DNA of 64,000 bases from Panax quinquefolius (taxonomy: Eukaryota; Streptophyta; Magnoliopsida; Apiales; Araliaceae), in contig CM035164.1 in assembly GCA_020205615.1 (NCBI GenBank), positions 121,268,307 to 121,332,306 on the forward strand. Reading direction: 5' to 3'. Position numbers and translations under genes: made by a program. How positions within the stretch are numbered: position 1 is the first letter of the stretch; the number at the start of each line of letters is the position of its first letter. Below are positions 22,686 through 34,429 of this stretch, piece by piece. The notes under the pieces are model-generated. The model did no database searches, was not told where the DNA came from, and saw only the letters and a program-made list of their open reading frames with translations.

Positions 22686-25387
22686 TGTGACGCCCCCAAA
22701 ATAGGTATACATCACCCATTCTGAGTTGTCAATACATGGTACAGAAACAATTACAACTTTATTATTACAACAAGAAAAAGCGTGAGTTTGAATACAAATA
22801 TTATCTTCTGCACAATATCTATACTCAAATAAATCCTCATCACATTTATTGATACATTATTTTACAAAAATGGTGAGGACTACTAAACAATTCTTTCTAA
22901 AACTTTCATTCCATACCCCGGCTAATTGCACTCGCTATATTCTCGCCTCCCGAGAAGAAAAAAATGGAACAAAAGGGAAAAGGGTGAGCTCAACTAGCCC
23001 ATAAAGAATATTATGACTAAGATAATATACAACAAATTATCGTTAGTCTTCAACAGGGAAAAATCTAATAGAATACAATAGACAACAAATTTTAAATCAA
23101 TATTCGCAGTGAAATAATAATTCATTAGAAGAGTTAAGTAGAGAATGCAAACTACTATCTTCTATGTATGAATTTAAAAGTTCATCGCTCATCTTTTATC
23201 CCTATAACATCAATCAATATATATCCGAATCAAATATTCATCTTTGCACTACGTGCCGAAGATATTCATCGATTAGTCATGTTCATCTAAACACTGCTCA
23301 TCTTTGCACTACGGCCAAAGATATTCTTCAAAATCATTCATCTTTGCACTGAGTGCCAAAGATATTCAATAATATCATCATTTAAGGCCAGAGGATGATG
23401 AAAAATATTTTTAAAGAAACGAATCCAGTGAAACAAAATGACAAGGATTAAGGATTAAGGATTCGTACTTTATTTTATCCATGTTCAAAAATACCTCAAA
23501 AATAATCATAGTGGTGTAAAATTCAAGAATGATCAAAACATGGATACAATCAAAGCTAGTATCCAGAATAGATATTTTAGACGAAAAAGAAAAATTTTTA
23601 TTTTTCTTGAATAGTCTTAGATTCGTGAATAGTCTTATATCGTGAATAATAACTCAGACACCAAAAGATAGAAATTTCCCAAAAAAACATCTTCACGCTT
23701 CATGAATAATAGAACTCGTGAATAGTAACTCATGAATAGTAACTCGTGAATAAGTAACTCATGAATATTAACCCCGACATGAAAAAGTTCCAAATTTGAT
23801 AAAAAGTTCCAACCAATATTTCAGCATAATGATATTGAAGAAATAATATCATTTGAGAAGAAAATAACATCCCTTACCTCGAAAGATTAGTACTTCTAAA
23901 TTTGGAATACTGGGTATAGTCTTTGAAGGAACTTACACCGTCTAACAATACTCAAAGTATACTCACAAGAATACGCTCAATATATCGAGAGAAAATAGAG
24001 AAAACTTCGGTTTACGGTGTTTTTCAATTCTAACCTAAGACCCTATTTATAGGAAAATGCTTAGAACACCAAAGCGAAAAATTGAATATAATATTAATAT
24101 ATTTTTCACATTTTCTTTAGCCCACCTTAGACAACTGATCTCAGCCCATTTGAATCACATGTGAGGCCAACTTAGTTGCAAAAAAACGTTTTCTCAAAAT
24201 AATTAACTAAAACTCCCAAAAATTAATTATTTTAAACTTGAACTTCAATAATTCATAATAAATAGCCCTTTTATCGGAAAATTCAAATTTCGAGAGTTTT
24301 ATAGGAAATTCAATTCTCTACAACTTTGCGAAGAAAGTTTTTCCGAATTCCAAATGTAAATTGACCAAAAATCCACAAACCAGGCGATTTTACACAGTAT
24401 AATCAAATTTCTATTCAATAATTGTTTCCACCAACACACAAAACATGTGTTAAACATTTAATGCCACAAAATACTCTTCCTCCTCATATACTCATATATC
24501 CCACATTCATTGTAAAATATCATCAAGTAATATATTATTAAAATAATATATTTAAATGAATTATTTTATCGTAAAAAGATAAAATATTAATTTTCAACAA
24601 TTGTCACATTAAAATTTTCTCCATCTATATCCTCATAAAATCAATATTTTCTTCATCATATAAATCAATAATTAATTATTCATAAATAATATTACAGAAT
24701 CACATTATTGACAACCGCATAGTTCAGGATAGAGGGGCTTTCCAATAAGGATCTCTCATCAAGCGCCAGCAATTATTAGATGACCAAACTTCTCCTTAGA
24801 TGAACTTTTTAGACATTGTCAATAATGTTATCTTATAATATTATTCGGATAATATGAATTATTGTCTCGATAATGGAAAATACGATTGTAATGACAATTA
24901 TTGAAACAACAAAGAATATAAAATGTCAACGTAGCAATTATTGAATCAATAAAATAAAATCTTTGAGCGAATAATTCATCGTAACCATTATTGAGTAGTG
25001 CCTTTCAATAATTGGTGCAATACTGCAAATGTCTTCTTGTCAACAACGCCATTCATCGTGTTTTAACCAATCGGGTATTCCAACGGTGTTAATTGGTAAC
25101 AACTACTGTAGTTATTTTTAAACAACTTATATTTGTCGCTTTCTTCATCCAATCGCTTTCAGTTATGGGGCCCACATTATGTCATTTCTTGCAGTATTTA
25201 ATATTCCCCAGACAAGATGCGAATATTCTCCACAAATGAACAATGAATATTTTATAACCACTTGTTTATTTTGAAATATTTATGTATTTTACCCCTAACT
25301 ATCCACATTAATCAAATCAACCCTTACTATTTCAAAATAATAAATAGAAAAAATTAAATTTCATTAATAATAAGTTGGGGTCTTCTG
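22686..25387 (-). mobile_element. F2 solo LTR
   Basis: 2.7 kb, from TGTGACGCCCCCAAAATAGG to GGGGTCTTCTG (the usual TACA end has decayed). ATATG is repeated at 22681-22685 and 25388-25392. There is no internal region, so it is a recombination product of a full element. Reverse TATA at 24044-24051; short GAATAGTAACTC repeats at 23690-23770. Confidence 0.85.
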
Positions 25388-25392
25388 ATATG

Positions 25393-25956
25393 GTTGACTA
25401 TTACTTTTACAAAAGTCAATCAATTATGCATACATATAGATTATAAAACAATATTTTATATATTAGGTAACTATGAAGCTATTAAATTGTAGTCTTGGCA
25501 ATTGCGTAATAGTAATATTGATTCATTATATCACTCATTATATTATATTACATATATAATTGGGATGTTTCAAAAAAAATATTATTATTGAAACAAATAT
25601 CCTATTTTTTTAAATAGGAATGTTTTGATTTTATTTCCAAAATCTTTGAAAGGATTTGATTTTCAAAAATAAAATAAGATTTTATTTGTTAATATATAAT
25701 TTAATTTATCTTGATTTTGTTTCAAGGAAATAAATATTGGGCAAGATACTGTAAAGATTTCGAAAGATTTTTCAATATGTCCAAGGAAGAGCCTTGCTTA
25801 GAGTCTTGCCTTCTAGGGTTTAACTCTAAGGGTTTGGCTTCCTAGGAGTTCTTCTTCAGGACCATTGTCTTCAAGACCTGTAAAGTGAAAGCCCGCAAAA
25901 TCGTTCAAAGGCTTGCAGTTTTCTTGCACGATCGTCTATTTGGAAATGCGACTCTC
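25393..25956 (+). other. Element A 3' untranslated spacer
   Basis: Non-coding. AT-rich to about 25780, then GC-richer sequence parallel to 20150-20340. Confidence 0.6.
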
Positions 25957-25970
25957 GCGCAGGGGGCAAA
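25957..25970 (+). other. Polypurine tract of element A
   Basis: GCGCAGGGGGCAAA lies directly before the 3' LTR; it primes plus-strand DNA. Confidence 0.85.
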
Positions 25971-26681
25971 TGTTGGCCCAAGTGTAAAATTAGGGTTTCA
26001 CTATATTATTAAATGTGCAAATTAGGGTTCGCATAACCTAATTAAATAAAGATGGATAAGTCAGAAATAAAGGGCTAGACCCAGGAGAAACCTTCACGTG
26101 TCCCGAGGCAGAAGACTCGTGGAGGCGGCACATTTTGGGATTTGATTGAGGGATTGGATTGGTGGCTAGAAAGACAGGGCAATATGGGCATTACTCTGAG
26201 GACTAAAGGGTATTTCTAGAAATTCCCTGAAAGCATGTGCCTGGCACATGACCACTTTTCAGGAAACCCTATAAATACCCCTTCCATTCCAATGGAAAAG
26301 AGGACCTCTCTCCAGACACATGACTCGGACTCTTTTGGTGACTTAAGGCTTAGATATTCCACCTAAAAGCACTAAAAGGGTTTGGGACACTCGCTCTCGA
26401 TTCAAAGGACTCTTTTGGTAGCTTAAGGCTTGGATATTCCACCTAAAAGCACTAACAAGATTCGAACACTCTCTCAACTCGAAGAACTGAAGAAGATTCT
26501 TGGAATCCCAATAACCCTAATACGGTTTCCGGATCCTAAGGGTTCTACGCGCGTCGTTAGAATCGTCCAATTGCCGTTTCTCCCTCTACAATCAATCAAT
26601 CAATTCCAGTATTCTTCGCGATTTCTCCTCCTCAGCCAACACGAAACCCTAAACAAGCAAGGCGCGATTTCCTTGTCCACA
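25971..26681 (+). repeat. Element A 3' LTR
   Basis: TGTTGGCCCAAGTGTAAAAT to CTTGTCCACA, 711 bp. It is followed at once by AGGAT and UGT coding sequence. Confidence 0.95.
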
Positions 26682-26686
26682 AGGAT

Positions 26687-28016
26687 CTTACCTTCTTCAC
26701 CTTCCATTACCAACCTCACCACCCTTTCTATGTCCTCCCTCCTTATCACTCTCTCTCCATCCCTTGCCGCGGGCTTCACCGCCACCCCAACCTCCTTCGT
26801 CAGCATCGTTGCATTCATCTTCTGTTCCGCGTATAAAGGCCATGCAATCATTGGCACGCCATGCACCATACTTTCCAACGCTGAATTCCAACCGCAATGA
26901 GACAAGAACCCTCCGGTGGCCTCATGACAGAGCACCGCCACTTATGGGGCCCACGAGGGCACCACTAGCCCCACTCCCTCCGTTCTTCTCACAAACCCCT
27001 CCGGCAAATACGCCACCGGATCATTTCCGTCGCTCCCCACGTTGAAAAAAGTTGCAAAAGCGCACACGTCGGTGGGTATTTGTGCTACTAGAATAAATCT
27101 TTGCTTACTGGCTTCCAAACCCCAAGCCAACTCACTGAGTTGCTCACTCCTCAAAGTTCCACCACTACCAAGTGCCACAAAAAGAACAGAGTCACGTGGT
27201 TGATTATCCAACCATAAAATTATATATGCATCCGATTGGGCCACTTGATCATTATATTATGTTTGACTAATGGTCCAATCGGATAAATAGGAGGTGTAGG
27301 AATATTTGTAACAAATGGATCTTGTTTTAGGGCATTAAGCCACGTGGACGTGGATTCTAAGTGTTCCCAAGTGTTTACTAATATTCCAGCAGCCATAGAT
27401 AACCTACTCACATGAAGTAAGAACCAGTTGTACTCATTAGTCTTCCGGTCCCTAATCTGATCCAGTAAATCATCTATCCGGATAGGTTTACAACCCGGGA
27501 GTTGAATCGGTTCGGGTAAATCTATATATTCGCCTTTGACTTCCTGATCAAGTATTGGAAGGTAAAGTGATAAAGCAAGGGTTTGTGTAGTGCTTGTGAA
27601 AAAAGTGTAGACCGGAATAGAAAGTTCTTGACAGACCATGAAGGTTTGAGTGACGAAGATATCAATGATTAGGGCTTTGAGCCGGTTCAGGTCAATGAGA
27701 ATGGACCGTAGTGGTTTAAGGGATTCTTGGCAAATAAGAGAGATGCGGGTCACAATTGGCATGTCATCGGAGATTATGTTGGAGACATCGACCGGCGGGA
27801 GATGGATGACATGGAGGTCGGCAGGAGGGCGGAGGAGTGGAGGAGGTTGTTTTGGGCGATGGATTCTTCAGTGGTGATGACGAGGAAGCTGACGTGGAAG
27901 TTGTGGATGATGACGAGGCGCTTGGCAAATTCCAAGAGAGGGATGACGTGGCCCATGCCGGGGCTTGGGAGGATGGCTACGTGGGGTTTTTTGGCTTCAT
28001 CAACCACAACCTCCAT
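26687..28016 (-). pseudogene. UGT72-type UDP-glycosyltransferase, main part, disrupted
   Basis: Family 1 glycosyltransferase that would move a sugar from UDP-sugar to a phenolic or related small molecule in the cytosol. Start ATG 28016 (MEVVVDEAKKPHVAILPSPG, catalytic His in GMGH at residue 23). Further motifs: DDMPIVTRISLIC, LPGCKPIRIDDL, LVNTWEHLES, VLFVALGSGGTLRSEQL, YLPEGFVRRT. The PSPG donor-binding box spans about 26950-26820, with GGFLSHCGWNSALESMVHGV and WPLYAEQ. Four lesions: a one-base loss near 27815-27825, a one-base loss near 27243, a TAA at 26944-26942 replacing the Gln of the WAPQ start of the PSPG box, and the 18-kb element A insertion after GKIL. With the segment at 8589-8720 the total is about 487 codons, normal for an intronless UGT72. 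The exact acceptor cannot be inferred. Confidence 0.93.
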
Positions 28017-28034
28017 GACTGATTTAAAAAGGAT

Positions 28035-28061
28035 GTATATATATAATTATGTTTATATATC

Positions 28062-28094
<33 letters not shown>
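28035..28094. repeat. (AT)n/(GT)n microsatellite in the UGT leader
   Basis: TATA-rich sequence followed by about nine GT units, within 80 bases of the UGT start codon, probably in its 5' leader. Confidence 0.8.
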
Positions 28095-28464
28095 AAATGG
28101 AAAAGTATATATAACTTAAATATATATTGTAATGCATGGAAAATGAATGGCAATTCCATATATATAGGTACCAAGCCAAAGGACCTGGCTGCATGTAGTT
28201 GAGATTATGATAACCATATTCTTGTTCTCTTCTTTTTTTGAATCAAAGTTGTTTTAGGGATCAGATTCCATGCACACAATTCGATCGCATGTAACTAAGC
28301 TTATAGAAACTTATTGCATTTACAACCCACAAAGAGATGCTAAAACAGCAAATGTTGCAACTATTGATCGATACACCAAATGCAAAAAGTTCATATACAC
28401 TTAAGGGCATTTGATGTAATATTCACCAAAATATATTGTTTAAATATGTAATCATTTTTAATTA
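28095..28464. other. Upstream region of the UGT pseudogene
   Basis: AT-rich. CTATATATAT on the minus strand near 28165 could be a TATA box. Nothing else is recognised. Confidence 0.4.
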
Positions 28465-28722
28465 CTCCCTCTATTCTGGAAAAGTCTTATTTAGACTTTT
28501 AAAAGTTCATTTGCTATATGTTTTCCCGGATCATATTAAATTTTAAAAGTAGTATTACTCATTAAAATTTAGAATAAAATAAATTTTGTGATTAATAGTT
28601 TTTGCTATATAATATAGAATTATAATAATTGTATCAACTAAAATTAAATAAATTAACATCAATTTAAAATTTAAAACGACCTCAAAAATCAAAATGTGTA
28701 ACTAATTTTGGAATAAAGGGAG
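28465..28722. mobile_element. Stowaway-type MITE
   Basis: Left end CTCCCTCTATTCTGGAAAAG; the right end is the complement of CTCCCTTTATTCCAAAATTA. TA flanks both sides (28463-28464, 28723-28724). 258 bp, AT-rich, no ORF. Confidence 0.8.
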
Positions 28723-29413
28723 TATATTGTTAGTTTTAAATTTTAAATCGATACACGTGTGTATATATATATATATTAATTTAAATTCTGAAATAACAAA
28801 ATTTGTAATAGTAATATTATTTAGATAGTTTAAAATATTCACTATTAATTTATTCTATTAAATAAAATCAAATGAATTTATATCAATGTTGAATTTAATT
28901 TAACTTTTTTTTTGAGTTGACTCAAAATTAATGTCAAAATGAGACTTTTTTATTTTAGAGCAGATGGAACAATTTTTAAAGGTAATTCTTGTAATAAATT
29001 TAAATAATACAATTGTACATATTTATAAATTACTAAATACTTGCATTATTTGTACACTAATAATAATCATGTTCCAACTTATGCATTGTTTTAATGATTG
29101 AATTATTTTTATGTAAGTTCCATACATATATATATATATAAACTTCTCTTAAATAGAATAATCTGGATTAAATGCAGAACAAGACGATGAGACATTATGA
29201 TGTTTACACAGCATATGCCAATTGGTCGTTATACTTGTAGCAAAGAGGCAAAGATGCTGAGGAACAAAGTGAGGAATATAATATAATCACACATCTCTCT
29301 CAAGCTCTAGTGGGCAAAAAGGAAGTTGTTAAACTGACACTGGCCGGGTTGAAGGCTATTTTGGCAAGAACAGTTGGTAGGGAATCATGGTAGTTTCATC
29401 GTGAAAGTAATTA
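28723..29413. other. Intergenic AT-rich DNA
   Basis: TA runs near 28762 and 29126. A 49-codon open stretch without Met (29245-29393, THLSQALVGKKEVVKLTLAG) looks faintly gene-like but is unassigned. Confidence 0.4.
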
Positions 29414-29547
29414 CTCCATAGGTTCCAAAATTAAAGATACAATTTAATTTTTAAATTCAAACAATCGACGGCATATTAAATTTTAAATTGATATAAATTT
29501 ACTCAATTTTAGTTGATACAATTATTATAATTATACTATATACGGAG
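29414..29547. mobile_element. Possible short Stowaway-like MITE
   Basis: Bounded by TA-CTCCATAGGTTCC and ACGGAG-TA; the interior resembles other MITEs here (CAATTTTAGTTGATACAATT). The ends match poorly. Confidence 0.4.
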
Positions 29548-29768
29548 TATAAAACTAAAATACACTTAAGCTTTATTTTTCCCTCCAAAACAAAAAAAAA
29601 CAAAATTTTCCCCAAAATAATCTGAGATACTTTTACACGTTTTACAAATGCAAAAACTCTTGGTTTCTTTTACATCATTCCCCTTCTTTAAATTTTAATA
29701 TACAATCGTGAAATTTTATTTTTCCGATGGATTCAACTCAAATTTGTTATCATACTTTATACTATATA

Positions 29769-30950
29769 CTTCCTCCGTCCCATGATAAAGGATTGGGGAC
29801 CGGTACAATATGTACCGGTCATTACTACGGTTCCCACTTGTCACCCTTTGTAAGGCCTTCCTTCCTTCCTACTTTCTTTGCAAGTCAAATTTCAGCTAGA
29901 TTATTACTCACCATTTAGATTATAATTTTAAATTTAGTTTCTTTGGAGAGGGAGGGGGAATATTATAAAGTAGTAGTAATATTTTAGGGGATAAATATTA
30001 ATAATTACTATTTCCGTTTTAAAATTAAAAATATAATTTCACGATTATATATTAAATTTTAAAATTAGTTAACTCATAAAAGTTTATAATAAAATAAATT
30101 TGTGACAATATATTTAATATCAATATATTTAATATCAATTGATATTAACAGAAAAAAATTATAAAAATCGTACAATCGTTCATTTATTAATTGAAATTAT
30201 TTTCGTTCATTATATAAGGAAGTATGTTTTCTATTTATGTGAAACTTTTTAATTGGTTATTTATATTATAATAGTAGTGATGCAGTTGATTATAAAATTA
30301 TATTGCATAAACTTCAAATTGATATAAATTTATTTAATTTTAGTTGATAAAATTATTATAATTGTATAGTATATAATAAAAACTTATAGTCACAAATTTA
30401 TTTTATTATAAACTTTTATGAGTCAACTAATTTTAAATTTTAATATACAATCGTAAAATTATATTTTTAATTTTAAAACGAAAATAGTAATTATTAGTAT
30501 TTATCCCCTAAAATATTACTACTACTTTATAATATTCCCCCTCCCTCTCCAAAGAAACTAAATTTAAAATTATAATTTAAATGGTGAGTAATAATCTAGT
30601 TGAGATTTGACTTGCAAAGAAAGTAGGAAGGAAGGAAGGCCTTACAAGGGTGACACGTGGGAACCGTAGTAATGATCGGTATATATTGTACCGGTCCTCC
30701 CCTCAATTCCATGATAAAAGTCCTTATTATTATTTTGGGTAGTCTCATGTTAAATGTCCATTTTTCTTTAATAACCAAATTTTTACACATATTTTCCTAT
30801 TATACCCGTAGCATTAAATATCTCATACTTTTCTTATTCTAATTCTCTCTCTATATTTAATGACATTATTATGGATAATTTTGTCATTTTATTCATCTTC
30901 TTAATATGCGTAAAAAATTCAGTATGACTTTTATCCTGGGACACAGGGAG
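29769..30950. mobile_element. Stowaway MITE split by a foldback element
   Basis: Left end CTTCCTCCGTCCCATGATAA; the right end is the complement of CTCCCTGTGTCCCAGGATAA. TA is at both sides (29767-29768, 30951-30952). Without the inner insertion it would be about 253 bp, normal for a Stowaway. Confidence 0.8.
29790..30708. mobile_element. Foldback (MULE-type) MITE nested in the Stowaway
   Basis: Arms of at least 320 bases are inverted copies (29797-30120 against 30390-30697): GGACCGGTACAATAT at the left and its complement at the right, then GTTCCCAC.TGTCACCCTT, AAGGCCTTCCTTCCTTCCTA and so on. CCATGATAAA occurs at 29780-29789 and 30709-30718, a 10-bp target duplication in the size range of Mutator-like elements. 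No transposase is present. Confidence 0.82.
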
Positions 30951-31214
30951 TATAAAAGTAGAATACATTGAGCTTTATTTTTTCCTCCAAAATAAAAACA
31001 ATTCCCTCCAAGAAAAAAAACAATTGACACACAAATTTCCCCCCAAAATGATCTGATGTAGTTTTACACGTTTTACAAAAAAAACTTTTCATTTTTTTTT
31101 ATATCATTGCCCATTTAACAATAAAATATCTCTCCCCTTCTTTAATGTTATTTACCACCAATATCATTTATAACTAGATTCTCTTTTCCCGATGAATTCA
31201 ACTCAAATTTGTTA

Positions 31215-31501
31215 CTTCTTTCATTCCTAAATAAATGTCGTTTAAAGTTTTTACACATGAATTAAGAAAGTCATTTAATACTATCATTTAATAATTAAAA
31301 TTTGGTTGAAATTCCATTACTACTTCTTTATAGAAAGTTGAAAACTATTAATACCAAGAGTGAGAATTTCTTGGGACAATGAGAGAAGGTAAGGGTGATA
31401 TAGTAAAGTAAATAATTTATTCTCCTAGAAAGTTGTAAACGACAAATAATTTAGAACACATTTTTTCTTTCAAAACGTCACTTATTTAGGAATGGAGGGA
31501 G
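31215..31501. mobile_element. Stowaway-type MITE
   Basis: Left end CTTCTTTCATTCCTAAATAA; the right end is the complement of CTCCCTCCATTCCTAAATAA. TA flanks at 31213-31214 and 31502-31503. 287 bp, no ORF. Confidence 0.82.
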
Positions 31502-31884
31502 TATTTGATAATTTGACTTACACGCTATTAACTCTTCATCGCCCTAACGTCCCAGATAAAATCCTTTCACATCCGGCTTTTACACTTCATTTTTGAAGAT
31601 ACCCTAACCCAATCAGCCTCATTCACAAATCTTTTCATCTTCTCTTCTTTCATAATATTTATTGTTGAGAATACAAAGGGATATTCTGTTAGATAATTTT
31701 GTGTATTTTGAATCGACCTGTAAATGAAAGGATCTATTCTATTCCTCTTCTATCTTTAATTCGAAGGAGTTTTCAAAAATCTCTCTATATTTGTTTATGA
31801 GTTATGTAAATATATGATGATTGGATTCAGTCTGACTACCAGTTTGTATTTTCTTCTTCTTCTGTTGCCATTTTTGTACTATCA

Positions 31885-34429
31885 ATGGCTTGAAGAGTGG
31901 ACTTCATTTCTTCTATAACTCAAGACATACATGATTTGAAGTTGAGAGTCCGAATAATCCGCATGTGGACCATCCCAAATTTTTTGAATCCTGAACATAT
32001 TAATACGATTTAGATGATATTACTCGATGAAAATGTATCATTCTTTATAATCTTTCATATACTAATTGTAAATCAAAATTTAGTTCCCTTTATTTGTTAA
32101 AATTAATAATCATTTTTAGTTAATCATTTTTGTTCCTCTATTCATAACAGTGTGGTAGATTAATTCATGCATCAGTCAAGAGTTCTTTACTAAAAAGGTT
32201 CAAAGAAATTCTGGTAGAGGGTGTTGGTTACTGCATGACAAATTTTATTGTTAGTTACAACAGTGTCAAATTTAAATTCACTTGTCACAAGTTTAAGTTA
32301 AATTTTATGGCAACAACTGAAGTATCTCCTTTATTAGAGTTGAATATCCCCAAGAAAGGTTTCTTATTTGTTTCGTTTGCCGATTTAAGCTCGAATATGT
32401 ATGAGTCGTATCTTATTGGTATATATGATCATTATATAATTTGGCCTTGATTTTATTTTTAACTCAATCTGTTATTTGTAAGTGCCTGATCCTTTTATTG
32501 TTTTATATAGATATTATTGGGGAGATTGTAGAAATTGATGATCTTATTCATAGTACAAAGTATGGAAAAATCACTAAGAGAGTTGATGTTGTCTTGCAAG
32601 ATGCAGAGTGAACATGTTATATTTGCAGTAAACATTTTTTAACTGCATATACTATTTCGCTATTATTTTATTCTTCCTGTTTATTCTCTATTTCCAGAAA
32701 GGATCAGTTGGTTTGTATATTAATTGTGGGGTAATTTTGCTAAAGAATTATGTTCTTATTTAAAAGAAACTATTCAGGGACCTAACATACGGGTACTTCA
32801 ATCATGTAGAGTTAAGGAGCACCAAGGTATATTATCATTTTCTTTTTGTTAAAGTATTATATTTGAGATTCTTTACATGTACAATATGAATCAGAAATAT
32901 ATTCGCATTATTACCCTGTTATTTTATGTGTTAATTTTGATCCATAATTCATGTTTTAGGCTTGATTCATGTCTCTGAACTGTTTATGTTATAATGATCA
33001 AATATATGTTATCTTTGGGCTTTTTTTAAAATTACTTTTGTTTGTCAGAACTGCTTATATTATCTTTGAAGCAATTTGTCACCCACCTAAATGTATGCCA
33101 CTTGGTTGGCATGGTACTAAAAATTCATGGCACTTAAAATCATAGGATTTTGCATATACTAGACCATATGGACAGTTCTTATTGCTAAAAAAGTTGAACA
33201 GTATAACAATCCTATGATTGGTTTTAAATATTTCTACAAGTTATAAGAGTTGAATACTATGTTAGCTTGTGTTGTTAGATGTGTCATTCATTCATGTCAT
33301 ATGTAAGTTTCTTTCAACTGTGTATTATTGTAGTAACTTCTAGATCTTGACCTAATCATATTATGTTGAAAACATCAGGTAAGGTGAGAGTGTCAAATGC
33401 TTACTTTGATTCAAGAATGTTGATCAACCCGACAACCAAGGAAGCCATCGACTTCAAAAATAAGTAAAACCTTATAAGTTGTCTATTAATTAAAGTTTAT
33501 AGTGATTATTTATTTAATCTAACAATTAAATGTTATAGACTTGAGTACTGAAGAATCTCAATCCCAAAGGGTTAGCCAATTGTCTGGACCATCTACATAT
33601 TCCATTAATTGCTGATGATTTTCTGGTCCTCACATTGATGAGATTCTAGAAAGCAAAAAGGTAGTTATAATCGATTTTTTCTAATCTACAAATAAATGGT
33701 TACTAAATTGTTATATTTTTAACAACAAGTTGGGACATTTGTAACATGTGCAACAATTATTGAAATTGATAGTACATATGGATGGTTTTACAATTCTTGC
33801 AAGAAATGTCCAAGAAAAGTAAAACCGGCTGATCGTACCAGGTATTGTGACAAGTGTGAAGATTTTGTACGCTACCCATTGCAGAGGTTTGTATTAAATT
33901 CGTTTTTTATATATATGATTTTTTATAATTCAAATATGAATCTATGATTTATATTTGCAATTTACAGGCTTAAAATTCAAGTCAAGATTATTGATGAAAC
34001 TAGATCAACTTTCTTTTTGTTGTTTGATTGGTAGGTTGTCCATTTTTTAGGAAAGACAACAACAGATGTCATGCCAACTGCTTTGAAAAAGGTATATATA
34101 CTATTTTTAGTTTGTTAGTCAGTTTTACTTATTATGAATACTAAAGTTTTTTTTTTATATTGTAGGATCCTGAACAGGATGAACGTGATTAACCTGTTGA
34201 AATGGATTGTTTGCTTGACAAGAAAATGTTCTTATATGATCATTCATCTTTTTTTTGAATGTATCGGGATTCTTTTTCTGATGAGACAGATGGTATCTCC
34301 CCAAATAAAACACCTTCAAAGAGAACTTTTAATAATGAAATTGTGGAATTAAGTGATCTGGGTGATGATCTACAGTCACATCTTTCAACCAATAAGATGA
34401 GGAAGAATATCAAAATTGAGAAGGAGTAA
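31885..34429 (+). pseudogene. RPA70-like single-strand DNA-binding gene, decayed
   Basis: Replication protein A large-subunit homologue of the type found in plant Helitrons. Exons by homology and GT-AG sites: 31885-32034 (HDLKLRVRIIRMWTIPNFLN), 32151-32418 (RLIHASVKSSLLKRFKEILV, TCHKFKLNFMATTEV), 32511-32607 (DIIGEIVEIDDLIHS), 32698-32826 (NFAKELCSYLKETIQGPNIR), 33379-33462 (RVSNAYFDSRMLINPTTKEA), a doubtful piece near 33539-33620, 33730-33886 (zinc ribbon CKKC...YCDKC), 33968-34091 (VHFLGKTTTDVMPTALKK) and about 34166-34429 (ends KIEKE then TAA). Breaks: TGA at codon 3, TAG in exon 1, a 4-base insertion in exon 4, TAG in the 33968 exon, stops in the last exon. OB folds and the zinc ribbon are recognisable, so the assignment is firm and loss of function is clear. 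Confidence 0.85.

Larger units (their letters stand above)
8721..26681 (+). mobile_element. Element A: non-autonomous gag-only LTR retrotransposon with nested insertions
   Basis: LTRs are at 8721-9437 and 25971-26681, both TG...CA. The 5-bp duplication AGGAT is at 8716-8720 and 26682-26686. The primer site follows the 5' LTR and the polypurine tract precedes the 3' LTR. Between them are a damaged gag, tandem-repeat blocks and a PPR gene fragment; no protease, RT or integrase is seen. Removing nested element B, the solo LTR and the F2 fragment leaves about 7 kb. The tRNA-Arg-like primer site and gag suggest relation to Tat/Ogre-type Ty3/gypsy elements, with the layout of TR-GAG non-autonomous elements; that placement is inference. 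By eye the first 145 bases of the two LTRs differ at nine sites, mostly transitions. Confidence 0.93.
29548..31214. repeat. Direct repeats flanking a nested MITE
   Basis: 29548-29757 and 30952-31212 are direct copies. Both carry CTTTATTTTT or GCTTTATTTTTTCC, TTTTACACGTTTTACAAA, and ATTCAACTCAAATTTGTTA at the right end. Each copy is preceded and followed by a Stowaway-type end. Confidence 0.75.

Noticed and set aside
26764..27045. Plus-strand ORFs over the UGT gene
   Set aside because: Antisense shadows of a recognised coding sequence.
29245..29393. 49-codon open stretch THLSQALVGKKEV...
   Set aside because: No start codon, splice context or known family; kept only as a remark.
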